Source: Anoplolepis gracilipes
Lineage: Eukaryota > Arthropoda > Insecta > Hymenoptera > Formicidae
Direction: 5' to 3'
Assembly: GCF_047496725.1 (NCBI RefSeq)
Contig: NC_132980.1
Span: forward strand, 5,198,572-5,262,571
DNA length: 64,000 bases
Shown here piece by piece: positions 1-11,600 of the stretch (the first letter of the stretch is position 1; every line of letters starts with the position of its first letter). Position numbers and translations under genes: made by a program. The notes under the pieces were generated by a model. The model saw nothing but the letters and a program-made list of their open reading frames with translations. It ran no database searches and was not told the origin of the DNA.

Positions 1-175
1 AATTATTAAAATTATTATTGAAATTGTTATAAATTCTTTCAACATTACATGTTTATAAAATGTTTTGATATATTGCGCGAGTTTTGAACAATTCAATTAG
101 TTCAAACATTTCTCATTTAAAAATGACTGTAGTATCTGCTATTAATAAGTGCTATTAATAGGTTAGGAACACCTT
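1..175 (+). other. 3' tail of an Mthl unit lying left of the window
   Basis: The first bases match the end of the 3' tail of copy 1 (about 13934-14115) almost base for base. The window therefore opens just downstream of another receptor copy that is not included. It ends with a short terminal motif near 165-180, AACACCTTGTATATTTGCCC, that also closes the tails of copies 1, 3 and 5. Confidence 0.7.
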
Positions 176-1495
176 GTATATTTGCCCTTGTTAAGTTTAT
201 CTCATTTTTTTCGAGGCATCCAGTTAACATATCTAATTTGATACATGTAACATAATGCAAATATATGTATATTTTGCGTCTGACGTTTTTTTTAATTTTA
301 ATCTAAAAATGATTAAGCAAAATTTCATCTAAATTTAAAATATCTTGCACCATAAACATTTTTACAGAAAACAAGACAATTTTTTTAATGTTAATAATAC
401 AATGCGTTTAATATTAATAATTTAATATTTATCAGGATTGAAATTTCAATTGTATTTATAATAAAATTCTAACAAAATACCTATGTAAACCTTGTACAAA
501 TGTAAACTTAAAATAAGGAAATTTATGAGGAGAAACAGAATCTGGTTTCGAAATAAAATGTAGACGACTATGTTCGATAAAAGTTTTCATATTGTGTGCC
601 TGTGCGTCACCGAGATGTTACGAAAATTCGGCTGATCGATTTACTCTCGATTTCTTACATGAGTCCTTTGATGACGGCATTTTGATTCTAGATTTCTTTT
701 TGTCGCAAGTTTTTGCAAAACTATCTGATGATTAACCGAAATTAATCGTCGCTCGTTTTTTAAGTATCTGTATCTATGAAAATAATTATTATTGCGCATG
801 CAATTACCAAATTATCATTCCGTTTTATGTCTGCATCTTTCGCCTATAATTGATTAGTTTTATACACGAGACATTACATGCGATTATTTACCTCACTTCT
901 GATTGTTTGTTTTTAATTTTTTTTTAGTTTTTGACATTGATGAACGTCTAGACAAAGATAAAAACATTTGTTATTTGCACTTTTTTTATAATATTTGTAC
1001 AATCTTTTATTGTTCTTTACTTTACTTCTAACTATCTATTATTTTTAAGTAAAGTATTTAATATACATGTTGACGAATTATCAGATGTGGAAAATAAATC
1101 AGATAAATCAAAGAAATTTAATATCAATGATTTGTAATTACAAGTATTTTCAAATCAAAAAATCGTAAAATGAAAGATTGTTAACAAACATAATTATAAA
1201 TAGCAAACTTGTATTGTAAATATATTTTTTGAGATTCGCAAATACCTAAACTTATAAATCATATTTTCACAGAAAGATAAGATCTATCATTGTATGATTC
1301 TATAGGTTTAACTTACCACACTGAGCGAATTCCACACTTTTTGTTCGCTGTAATCAGTGCGAAACAGTGACTGTTACTGCATAGTTCCACATGAGTTTTC
1401 AACTTTTTATGCGAAGTAAGATCACAATTATTAACATACTTAAAACATATAGGTGTTTTGCAGATAGAAAATTGCAAGAAAGTTTATAGTATTGT
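176..1495 (+). other. Block X, first copy, with an exon-like open stretch
   Basis: This intergenic block recurs at about 14116-15435, 38610-39960 and 55430-56900, always downstream of an Mthl tail. A long pyrimidine run ending in AG at 926-927 looks like a splice acceptor. The frame after it (933-1031) reads FDIDERLDKDKNICYLHF and continues to a stop at 1029-1031. This frame is open in all four copies. The overlapping +1 frame is open only in the 39 and 56 kb copies and carries a stop here. Whether the block is an alternative terminal exon, a remnant of another gene or chance is not settled. No other gene is seen. Confidence 0.4.
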
Positions 1496-1821
1496 GGGGT
1501 AATAAAAAAAAATGTAAATTTAATATTAATAAATAATTTGAATACATTTAAAACACAGTTCTTGTACAAGGCTAACTAAACGCCGTCGCTTGTCACAATT
1601 ATTTCTCTACCGTCCGCACATAGCGTCCAACGTTTTCTGTCTGTTCAACCGGTATCTTTTTGTCTCGTGATTAACCTCTCTCTCTCGTCAACAATAATAT
1701 AGGTAAAGAAAAGAAAGGAAAGAAAACAATAACATGCAATTTTGAAACATAACCGAAGCTAACATAACGTAGATTATTATTAAATTGTTATTACTCTTTA
1801 TTAATATTATTAGATCCCTAC
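1496..1821. mobile_element. Non-autonomous DNA transposon with 8-bp target duplication (family E)
   Basis: A 326-bp insertion in block X. It is flanked by the direct repeat AGTATTGT at 1488-1495 and 1822-1829. The same block at 39948 and near 56730 runs straight through without the insert, so those are empty sites. The ends are weakly inverted (GGGGTAAT at the left, ATCCCTAC at the right). An 8-bp duplication suits hAT-type or related transposases. It has no coding capacity. Confidence 0.65.
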
Positions 1822-1829
1822 AGTATTGT

Positions 1830-2004
1830 ATATATATATTGTATATATTGTTAATTTTTTTATAATTTAATAAAATTTTAATTTATTAATATAATATTTC
1901 CCTTTTAGTTAATGAATACAGCAATATAAAAGTTATATAATTTATATTTTGGAAAAAGAAAATTTAATAGAAATCTTTAACAAAACTTTTTTAACAAAAA
2001 AAGT
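1830..2004 (+). other. Distal end of block X, AT-rich
   Basis: AT-rich non-coding sequence continuing block X, with a short TA run near 1830-1850. It is matched in the second unit at about 15763-15950. No gene is seen. Confidence 0.4.
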
Positions 2005-2921
2005 GTAGGAGAACGTAAAGTAGAACGGCCAACGTAAGCATTGAGCAAGTTTTCAACATATTAAAAAAAATAAATCAATCTTTTTTTTACTAAAAATATT
2101 CTTTGGAATATCCACTATAAGAAAAAACAAGTTTATTATAAAATAATAGTTTAAATAGACGAGATTATTGATTTAGTAAAAGCCTAGATTTTCGTGATAC
2201 GCTTTTCATGCGGGGTATAATGGACTACCTCCAAAACTTGTTTATTTCATTAACATTTATGTCTAAAACTTTTTAAAAGTTGTATATTATAATATAATAT
2301 ATAGAACATAAGAATATAGATTTGTATCTTTAAATGATAACTATAAATTAATAAATAAAAACTATTCTCTTGTTATAATATATATTTTTCTCTTTAAAAC
2401 ATGGAAAAATATCTCTTAATTTAATAATTTTTGATATTAATTTTGAAAAACAGCATCATGTATACTCTTTTTCTTTCTCTAATATAAAAATATAATAAAA
2501 AGTATAACATTTCATTGGCTAATATTTCATTAAACTTCAAAACGTATTTATTTACTTTTGATCATATAAAAAATTATAATTAATCAATATTTACATAGAT
2601 ACATTATAAAATGAATAAGAAAAGATCATTTTAAAAGATAAATGTATTTACGGTAATAAAAAATAGAATTTTATCATTGTTTACCTTATGTAAATATATC
2701 GAAGAATTACAACTCAGTGGCGGAGAGCACAGCAAGTGCATTAAATAATTTATAACAACTTTAAACTAAAAATATTGCGACCAATGATAACAGCACGCAG
2801 AAAGAGACACCTAATAACAATAATTGCAACATATTTTATGACATGGTAACATTTCTGTAAAAAGATATCGACTCTGCATCATTGTATCCCGCGGTGCCAT
2901 TCTACCCCATGTACTCTTATA
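2005..2921 (+). mobile_element. Non-autonomous transposon family A, with a nested insertion
   Basis: The left end reads GAACGTAAAGTAGAACGGCC and the right end is an imperfect reverse complement (GCCATTCTACCCCATG). The family occurs four times: here, 15950-16504, 53012-53566 and, reversed, 56980-57793. This copy holds an extra segment of about 355 bp (near 2416-2770). The segment is missing from the 15.9 and 53 kb copies but present in the 57 kb copy. No protein is encoded. Confidence 0.7.
2416..2770. repeat. Nested insertion inside the family A element
   Basis: The segment interrupts the family A sequence after a motif like GGAAAAATAT. The same site at 16350 and 53410 runs uninterrupted into GCGACxAxTGATAACAGC. 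It ends near a second AAAATATT, which suggests a short duplication. It contains no open frame of note. Confidence 0.5.
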
Positions 2922-2984
2922 TGTTTCAGTTTAGAAAAATGCACCATGAGCTAAAATTATAGTTTAAAAAAATCATTATTTACC

Positions 2985-3410
2985 TGTAGTCCATAAAGAT
3001 TTTACATAATATTTTCAAAAATGTAATAAATCATAATTAACATATTAACTTTTTAAACATTTTTTACGATATCGCCAAATTGACTCGCCCAGTATTTGTA
3101 GAAACTTATCAATAAGATTTTTTAAACATTTTGTGCGTTCTTACAGTTGTTAGTAGGTAATTTGTTACTTTACCATCATTGATAATTTGTCGACCATGGC
3201 AGTCTCTTTCCATTCATCGCGCAACATGTGTATTTTTCGCTAATTTTTCTCGCCATACGTTTGGGAACATTGATTTCGTTGTTTCTTAAAAAAAGAGCAT
3301 TGTTGTCGCAATCATCACAAATAATGTCAAAATGAATATTTATGTGTATTAATACTCTTATTATGGTTAGCATGAAAATTACTTTCATTGAAATTTTTTC
3401 CTAAAAAGGT
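2985..3410 (+). pseudogene. Mthl remnant: promoter block joined to intron 4 sequence
   Basis: Positions 2990-3320 match the block found just upstream of every Mthl start codon (compare 8220-8560). The match includes the TTTTACGATATCGCCAAATT core and the ATTGATTTCGTTGTT stretch. From about 3325 the sequence jumps to intron 4 of an Mthl gene (compare 43340-43420 and 61925-62010). All coding exons between these points are gone, so this is an internally deleted, dead receptor copy. The same scar recurs at 16550-17015. Confidence 0.6.
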
Positions 3411-4207
3411 ACAAATTTAGAACATATACAGAAATATATACAGGATGCTTAAAAAATACTTCATTAATTTCAAAAAGAAAACGCATTTATTCAGCGATAT
3501 GCAAAAAGACAATTTGTTACCAAGATTATACATTGCATGTAAGAACATTTTCACGGAGCAAGTAAATGACGAATTTTTTTTATCTGTATTAAGCATATGA
3601 TACAATTGAAGTATTTAACTCGAAACATAATTAAAAAGTCAAATATTGAATAAAAAGTTTTAATTTTTTTTTATTATCTCTTACATCAAATAATGTGTCA
3701 GTTAAAATAAATGTTGACAATGAAATATTATTCAAAACATCCGGTTTGTAGTTATTTACATAGCGCGCATCAAACTTCATGAAAGATAATGATATTCAAA
3801 TGACGTCGATATATTTGTTCTCAGTTAAAATCTTAATTTTATTTTTAAAAAGAAAAAACGTACAAATCCAAGTTATGAATATGTGAAAAACAAAGATATG
3901 CTAAATGAGTGATTAAAATTCGCAGTTGATTTTATTACGTACATCGTTTGATAATTACAGATATAAGGAAACACTGCCTCATTAATCGGCAATTATACTA
4001 TCAAAGTTTTAATTAACAATCGTTATATTTTAAAAAGTTATTAATAAAAAAAATATAATAAATAGTGTGTACTTCTGTGATACTGTATCTAAATTATACG
4101 TTTTTCAATATTTTATTGTAAAATCAATATTCGATTTTGTAAAATAAAATCCATATCAAATGGGTATTCATAGAATACATGTGGACGTGGAAGAAAGAGC
4201 TCCTTAT
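3411..4207 (-). other. Inverted copy of an Mthl upstream flank
   Basis: Read on the minus strand, 4100-3640 resembles the flank upstream of the + strand genes (compare 7090-7200), including an ACTACAAACCGG motif and an ATAATATTTCATTGTC motif. It recurs at 17020-17808, 30660-31440 and 45690-46250. In the last two it leads on the minus strand into an inverted promoter and an inverted exon 1. A 62-codon minus-strand frame at 3417-3605 is conserved among these recent repeats but shows no known domain. Confidence 0.5.
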
Positions 4208-4763
4208 TAGGGTAAGATGGCTATAGTTTTTTAAAATGCAAAAAACATACTTTTATTTTTGTTATTTTTTAATAGTGTTTGACACATTATTTACACTGTA
4301 GCTTAAATTACTTAATAATACTGAAATTAAAATGAAAATATTTAATAGAAATTTTATATTATCAAAATAGCACAACATAAACATTTGCCGTCTTACCCAA
4401 CTTTTAAGAAAAAGATGACCATAGTGGCGGAAAAATGGCTATAATATTTAAAAAAATAGTGAAAACAAAAATAAAAATTATAGGTCATATAACAATTTAC
4501 ACATCTTTATAATATGTGTAACGTCGATTACGATAACTGTCATTTATTCGACGTTATAAGTTTTTAGTGGACAAATGAAAAACTTTGCAGGCAATCAAAA
4601 ATAAAAATATGATATAAGATTCATAATATCGTTATTTCGAACAATGTATGTACATAAACTACTGTAAATATCGATTATCTTTGATAATCACTAAAAGAAC
4701 GCACTATGTAGCGATTATTGAAAACATTACAGCCATCCTTTTCTTACGGCCATCAAACCCTAG
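4208..4763. mobile_element. Non-autonomous transposon family B
   Basis: The ends are inverted repeats: left TAGGGTAAGATGGCTATAG, right about ACGGCCATCAAACCCTAG. A second copy is at 17809-18381. The corresponding place in the third unit (about 31430-31500) lacks the element. An internal copy of the terminal motif lies near 4410-4445. There is no coding frame. Confidence 0.6.
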
Positions 4764-4869
4764 TGTATGACACAATTGATTATTAATATCATACTTATAA
4801 GCATTCTGTAATAATACTCCGTGAAAATAAATAATTCGAAAATTATAATTGTTTTACATTTTTTTATAT

Positions 4870-5960
4870 ATACACATAAAAACAATATAATAAATACTAT
4901 TAATTTAATTAAATGAAAATAAGATAATTAAAGAAATTTTAAGCTTAAGAAAAGAAAGAGAAACAAAAAGAAAAAAAGTTGTACCTTTTTTGAAAAAATA
5001 TTTCTAAAAAAGCAGTTTTTATGCTAAGAGAATTAATAAACATAAATATCATCTTAATTTTATTTCTATAGTTTATCATATATTTTTGCATATATCAGAC
5101 ACTGTTGAAAAAATGTGTGCGCGATTGAACAGCGGTGATATGTTTTTAAAACAATCTCATAAATGTGAAACACACATTGTCCCAAGTAAAAGAATCCAAA
5201 AATGTTCAAGCCTCTCTTGCATTAATAAATGTAAAAAATGATCAAAAACGATTAATTTTGCAATTCACAAATAAATACGGTGGTATATATTTTATTATCA
5301 AAATAACATAACTGAATATCAATATAGGTTTGTTATGTAGCATTTGTTATTTTCTATTTGATAAGCATGATAATTTCTGCTAAAATAGACTACCCTACTA
5401 TTTTTACTCTATTTCAGTTTATTTTAAGACATTACCATAAACACATTTTAATACTTTTTAATTCTTAAACAATTTTAATCTAAATTAAAAAATTAAATTA
5501 AAGAAAATTTACATTTTAATTTTTAGATTAATTTTATTTTTTGATATTTTAATTGTTATTATAATCCAAACATACTTATTTGAGTTTTTTTAACAATATG
5601 ATAAGAAATTCTATTTCTTTTATTTTGATAAAAATTTTTTATTTCTATTGTATAGAGCAAATCCTTAATAACATTACGTTAATAATATATAGGTACTCAC
5701 AATGAATCAAACACAATGCCGAATGACGGATTTCGGCACGCTGACAAATTCTATGATGATACGGATAATAGTGAGAATAAAAATACTTTTCCAAGCAAAG
5801 ATGAAATGCATAACTTTTTTTTTTCGTTGATGTTTAACATTTTTTTGGAGCAATTGTAAGCGAAAATCTTTGCAAAACGCAATTTACATTTAGATATTAA
5901 CAAATAAAAAGTTGGGATATAAATGTATATAAAAAAAATACGATTTAAAAAAAAGTCCTT
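4870..5960 (-). pseudogene. Inverted Mthl pseudogene, exon 3 to intron 4
   Basis: On the minus strand, 5872-5701 reads as Mthl exon 3. It gives QKNVKHQRKKKVMHFIFAW, then a TM4-like stretch ending SVPKSVIRHCV, then a stop where the family has Trp-Phe. It is followed by a donor-like GTGAGT at 5700. The acceptor has changed from CAG to CAA. Exon 4 is missing, but the start of intron 4 is recognisable on the minus strand at about 5350-4880. Near-identical relics lie at 18480-19570 and 31600-32650, and a shorter one at 46840-47270. The exon is untranslatable as it stands. Confidence 0.65.
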
Positions 5961-6479
5961 AAAACATTATATAACTCTGTAAATTTATTTAATTACATAA
6001 TTAAATAAAATAATTTACGTTACGTTTACAATTGATAAAATAAACTATTACATATTTACATATAATATTGATATTTAATCTGATCATCAATTTTGATTTA
6101 GCAAAGCATTTGATTGAGAAATTAAACTTTTACTACTGTATGAAAGAGAAAGAAAAATTAATATAATACTGGTTTAAACATTTATAAAGTCGAGAAAAAG
6201 AAAATTACAATAAAGTTTATAGTATTATATATTGCTAAATATTATATAATAAAATTTTATTAATAATTTAAAATACATTTTAATAATACATTATTTTACT
6301 TTTAGTTATTAAATTATTAAATTAGTTAATAGAATTATAAAAATTATAAAATAAAAAAAATTTTTTTGTTTTGAAAAAAAATTTAATAGAAATATCTTTA
6401 ACAAAAGAATATATACGTATCAGTTTAGAAATGTAGCACATCACACTTATGAGCTAAAATTATTGTCTGTTTTTAAACT
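5961..6479 (+). other. AT-rich distal block X-like sequence
   Basis: Non-coding and very AT-rich. From 6180 it resembles the distal end of block X (compare 1460-2000), including TTTATAGTATT and CTTTTAGTTATTAAAT. This suggests the ancestral block X ran directly into the upstream flank before other sequence was inserted. No gene is seen. Confidence 0.4.
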
Positions 6480-6710
6480 AATATAAGTAGTTATTTTTAT
6501 ATTATCGATCACCAAGTGCATACACACACACACACACACACACACATACACACGATAAAATATTTTTTGTATAAATGCAAAATATTCTAGTAGTATATCT
6601 TACCTTTATAAATATATTGTTGTCTAAAGAGCCTAAACGCATATGTTTAGATTCTTCAGACAACAATTGGTGATCAATAATATAAAAATAACTACTATGT
6701 TTATACATAT
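6480..6710. repeat. Inverted-repeat-flanked segment with a CA microsatellite
   Basis: The arms TTATTTTTATATTATCGATC (6491-6510) and about GATCAATAATATAAAAATAA (near 6672-6691) are inverted. Between them lie a (CA)n run (6521-6545) and a small palindrome, AAACGCATATGTTT (6637-6650). The homologous segment at 22150-22345 has its middle in the opposite orientation. The 68-codon minus frame across this run is a translation of the microsatellite and is not a gene. Confidence 0.6.
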
Positions 6711-8215
6711 ATCACAGACGAATATATTAATGTGGATTTTGTATATAATGTAATATAAATCATAATTTTATATGTCAAACTTAATTTACATTATAAATAA
6801 TATAAACTATGAAAAACTTGTAAATTTACCTACGATTGAAGAATTTCGAAACTAAAATCAAAGAATTTCAAAATTAAAATCAAACACAAATGTAAAAAAA
6901 TTTTATAGAATATTTTTATATAAAATCAACTAAAAGCTTCAAATCTCTTACTTAACAATTTTATTCTTCACATATTTATACTTTGCAATTTTATTTGCAT
7001 CTATTACGAGTAAATTGAAATTAAAAGATAAGAAAATATTGATAATTTGAATTTATATCCTTGATGAAAGATTTCTTAAAAGCAATTCTTAATGCTGCTT
7101 CCTTGATGTATGATGTAAACTACAAACAGGTATTTTTGCATAATATTTCATTGTCGATTTTTATCCTAACAGATATATTATGAATATAAATAAAAGAAAA
7201 AGTATATTTTTTTATTTATATTTGATTTCAATTGTTTTTAATAATGAATAAATTCTAGATTTATGGTAGATAAATTCTGAAAATGAACTCTTTGACCGTA
7301 TCATATCTTTAACACTTACAAAACACACATTCCACAACACACAATACACACGGGGTCGTTTGTGACTCTAATCGGTTTTTTTACTATAACTTTACTTAAT
7401 TTTTTGACATTAATTATACATAAATTGAAAATTTAGACCTTAACGAGTGTGCTCATAAAAAGTTTATTGATGTAAAAGTTATAGTTTTCATGTAAGGAAG
7501 CCTAGAAGTAAGCATTCGGAATAACGGCGAAAAAATGTTATTTTTTACATTAATTTTATATTCTATATAGGGTATTGTAACAGGAAAAAATATGATACAA
7601 TTTTAAAATAGAAGTTTCATACTCTATATGAAAAAAATTAGTATAACTTCGTTTATTGCAAAAAATTGAATTAATCAAAACAATCAAAGTGACATATTTT
7701 TGTTACTTCTTTTCTTGCAAATTATTTATAAATAATTTTAAATATTTGAAATTTTTCTTTTTATAATAAAATGTTTACATTTTTATAAAAAAACGATAAA
7801 TGTTTGAAAAAACTTTAAAAACTCATAAATTTTATTAAAAAAGTTAGAATAATTTTAGAAGTCTTCAAAAATCTATAAATATTGACAAAAAAACTTAAAA
7901 AAAATCAATAAACTACTAATATTTCGAAACAATTAATACGCATAAAATATATACCGACCCAACAACACACGTTTAAATACGTTTTACTCATTGTCAGTAG
8001 TTAGCGCCAGACTAACTATGGGATAGATGCACTGCAGACTCTTGTAGGCACGTTACTTAAGTATATTTCTGCTAGATAGCGCGAAATCTAAACTCAAATT
8101 TTTCTGAAGACACAGCATGAAAAAGTAAAAAATAAAATCGGAATCTATCCCTGTATACCGTAATTATTAATGCAGATCAAATAATTATCATTATTTACCC
8201 GTTGTCTTGCTCCAT
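6711..8215 (+). other. Distal upstream flank of receptor copy 1
   Basis: Non-coding AT-rich flank, repeated upstream of copies 2 (22350-23815), 3 (33830-35330) and 5 (about 47930-49200). A shorter form precedes copies 4 and 6. Conserved landmarks are a TGATGTAAACTACAAACAGG motif near 7109-7128, a CACACGGGGTCGTTTGTGAC motif near 7347-7366 and TATAGGGTATTGTAACAGG near 7565-7583. No gene is seen. Conservation is explained by recent duplication but would fit regulatory content. Confidence 0.45.
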
Positions 8216-8653
8216 AAAAATTTTATATAATATTTTTTAAAATTTAATATAAATATTAATTGAAACATTAGCTTCTAAACAGTTTTTACGATATCGCTAA
8301 ATTGATTCGTCTACTTTCTGTAGAAGTATATTAACAAAATTTCTTTAAACATCCTCTTACATGACTTATTAGTAGGTAAATTGCTTCTTTATTATAATCG
8401 ACAAGGCATCAATCACGGCAGTCTTCTCCTATTTATAGCGCGAATATGTATGTTTTACGTTAGTTCTTCTCGTCGTACATTCGCGAGCATTGATTTCGTT
8501 GTCTCTCGGAAAAAGAGCATCGTTGTCGTAATCGAAACATCACACACAAACAACATACGTATTCTTATTTTTGCAATTTATTATTGCAGCCGTTAGATAT
8601 TAAATTAAAAAATTACTGTCAAAAAAGCAAATTAATTTCACAAATTATTGACA
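8216..8653 (+). promoter_or_regulatory. Proximal promoter and 5' leader of receptor copy 1
   Basis: This block precedes every Mthl copy and survives in minus-strand relics too. Landmarks are TTTTTACGATATCGCTAAAT (8284-8303) and a TATA-like CTATTTATAG at 8429-8438 followed by GCGCGAA. If the TATA-like box is used, transcription would start near 8460, giving a leader of about 190 bases. A frame open from 8324 to 8596 is shared by copies 1, 2 and 3, but it starts at TTG and is probably not translated from there. Confidence 0.5.
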
Positions 8654-11600
8654 ATGTACCGTAAAAGTTTTGAATTTTGGTGTTGTGCACTTTTGTTCTT
8701 CGTTTCATCTACAAAACCTTTGCAGAATTTTACAATTGATAATAAGCAGGATAACAATTTGGTGGTGAGATACGAACTTCACGTGAATTCCACTGAGAGA
8801 AATGGCAACGAGACGATTTTCAATCGACATAATTTGCGTAAAAATTTCACCATGGATTACGAAGATGCTCAGGATGTGTTCCGTATTAATTTTAGAAGTA
8901 ACAGTCGTAAAGATGTTGATTGGATTCAGAATGAATTTCTCATGCATTATGTGAAATATCCTGAGAAACGTAATCGATTGCCGAGGGAGATTCGAGCAAA
9001 CTTTACAAAGGTCGGCAACAAAAATCATATCAATAATGAAAATAACAATGAAAATTACATTGTCCCATATGAGACATGCGACAATAGAACCTGTATTCGC
9101 CTTTGTTGTCCTCTCGGCAATCGGTATAACTTATTACTTCGCAATTGCACTGAAGAAAGCCCTAAATATGTTTTTTCAGATGTATATAAATTCTGGAACG
9201 AAACAAACATGCAAACTGAATATAAGAAAATAGACGAAATGTTTCAATTGATTGTTCAGAATCCGTGCCCAGAACCTATGAAATTTGTACGCATCAATCT
9301 TAATGACGATTATTGGGCATATTACAAATACGTTTTTTTCGAAAACGGCACTCTATATCTTTCTTACCTTGGCCAATTCGTCGAATCAACATCCTATTGC
9401 CTAGCCTTTTTGAATCATGATGAGGTTATTGCAATTACTTGTACGGAGACTTTAACAAAAATTATGGAAGAAAGAAATAATTATACCACTACAGTCCTTC
9501 GACCGCTGATGGATGATGTGTTACACAAAAAAATTGGTTTTATTTGCGTTGTAGTGCCTTTTCTATGTATGCTGATGTTACTCTTGGTTTACACTATACT
9601 ACCAGAGCTTCATAATATACATGGTTTCATGTTGCGTCAATACAGCAGTATAGTGTCTATCCTTTACTTGAATCACCTCTTTCTAAAGATAGTCAAAACG
9701 AGTAATCTAGCATATTCCATCTGTATTGCAAGTGGTATAGTATAGCCTTAATAATGCAGTTAATGCAATATATCCTATATACATTTGACTGATTTGTATA
9801 CCTCTGTTATTCTTCATTAAATTTCAATAAATTCTTAATTTCTTTCTAACAAACAATTGAAGTTTTTTTTTAATGTAATTTGCCAATTATCATTCATTTT
9901 AAAATAACTTTTCAAAATGTTATTTGTTTCCAATATTCTGAATTGCAGGTTTAGTTGGCTATTTCAGCTCTGTAGCATGTAATTTCTGGTTATGTGTAAT
10001 GAGTTTCGATATGTGGTGGACATTTAGGTAAATAACCAAGTTTGTCATACATTATTTATAATATAAATTAAATTTCATAAAATTAGAATGTATATACACT
10101 GCTCTCCATAAGTTTGGAAACACTCTATAACAATATTTAATATAAAGGAAATACATAATAAAATCGATTAATTTTTGTTTGTATATATTAAAACTATCTT
10201 GAGTCGTGATTCATACGCAATCTGGGGTGTCAGAATTCCAAATGTTCTAGATAAAAATATTTGTTGTATGATATATTTATATCACAAACCTGCATAGATC
10301 ACTATCGTACAACTGGTTATCTGTTTCCTAATTTATGGAGAGCAGTGTATATAATACAATCAAAACCGACAGAATGAAATTTCATTTGTGACGTATAAAT
10401 CCATTTGTTGAGATTAAATCTATGACAAGATATTTATAAATATAAAACATACTGTTATAATATTTTGCATTGCATTACGAGAAAATACTTCATCGTCTCG
10501 CGCGTGTATATGTGTGCTGATTGATATTATAAACAATTACCCGGTTCTTTAATAAAATGATAATATTTTTAGTGTAAGTGAATAAATATGGATATTAAGA
10601 GACCCGCTTTTAATGACTGACTGTGACATATTTTGTTAAAAATGTTTCTAAATCGTTGATTAAAAAATTATTTAAAAAAAGTTTATCAAGTAGAATATGA
10701 ATTTTAATACGTTTGTTTATTTAAGTATTACTAATCAAATGCACTTGTGGGGTAAGACTGCGATCCATCCCCTGTATTCTCATCCTGAAAAAATTAAGCT
10801 AACCCAACCCATTCTGAGGAAGTTAAATTTTTAACTTTTTTTTCATCTCTAAAAAATAAATTGAATTTGGTCAGTTGTCTTCAGGGGTGCAGAGGGAGAG
10901 GAGAAGGAGCCGCACCTACAGCCATACGTTCACTTAATAAACAATACAACTTAAATATACATAAGTGACGTAAACTTCATGCTTGAACAAACTCAGAAGA
11001 TTGCATTAATTTTTTTAATTATTAATATCTTTTTAACAAGCAACGAGCCACTAAACCATTATACGTCTAAAACATTATACGTTACTTAGAGTAGTGACAT
11101 TGATAACGTATGTCAGGATCGTTTTTATTGGAAAAGGGTGCCTTATATTTATCTTTCATATACATATTTACGAAAGACAGATTTTTAAACATCTTAATCA
11201 AAAACATATTTTATTTAATGTGCATTTGCATCCAACTTTTTATTTATTACTGGTTAAATGTAAAGTGTAAACTGCTCTTTGCAGAAATTTCAGCTCGTTA
11301 AAAAAGAAAGCGAACCAACAAGAAAACAACAGAAAAAAAGTCCTATATTCTATCTTTGTTTGGGGAATTTCCTTCTTTTTCGTTATTATCTGTATCATCA
11401 TGGATTTCGTTCCTAGCGTGCCGAAAAGCATGATCAGACCGAGATTTCAGCTCCACACATGTTGGTTTCGATGTAAGTGTATCTTAGCGTTAACATAATT
11501 CTATTGACAGTATATTTAATTATGATTAACCTATTTGAAAATTTATTTTAAAAGTAAAGCATGTTTTATGTACTTGCGATATATGATATCATTTGAGAAG

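Noticed and set aside
6502..6708. 68-codon minus-strand frame with a run of Cys-Val
   Set aside because: Direct translation of the CA microsatellite.
8705..9028. 107-codon minus-strand frame opposite receptor exon 1 (also at 24324-24647 and 58969-59292)
   Set aside because: It is the shadow of the conserved + strand exon; no splice signals or protein family support, and it shortens or breaks in copies 3 and 5.
9036..9233. 65-codon + frame inside exon 1 (also at 36175-36372 and 49751-50032)
   Set aside because: Overlaps the receptor coding frame in another register; explained by the same codons.
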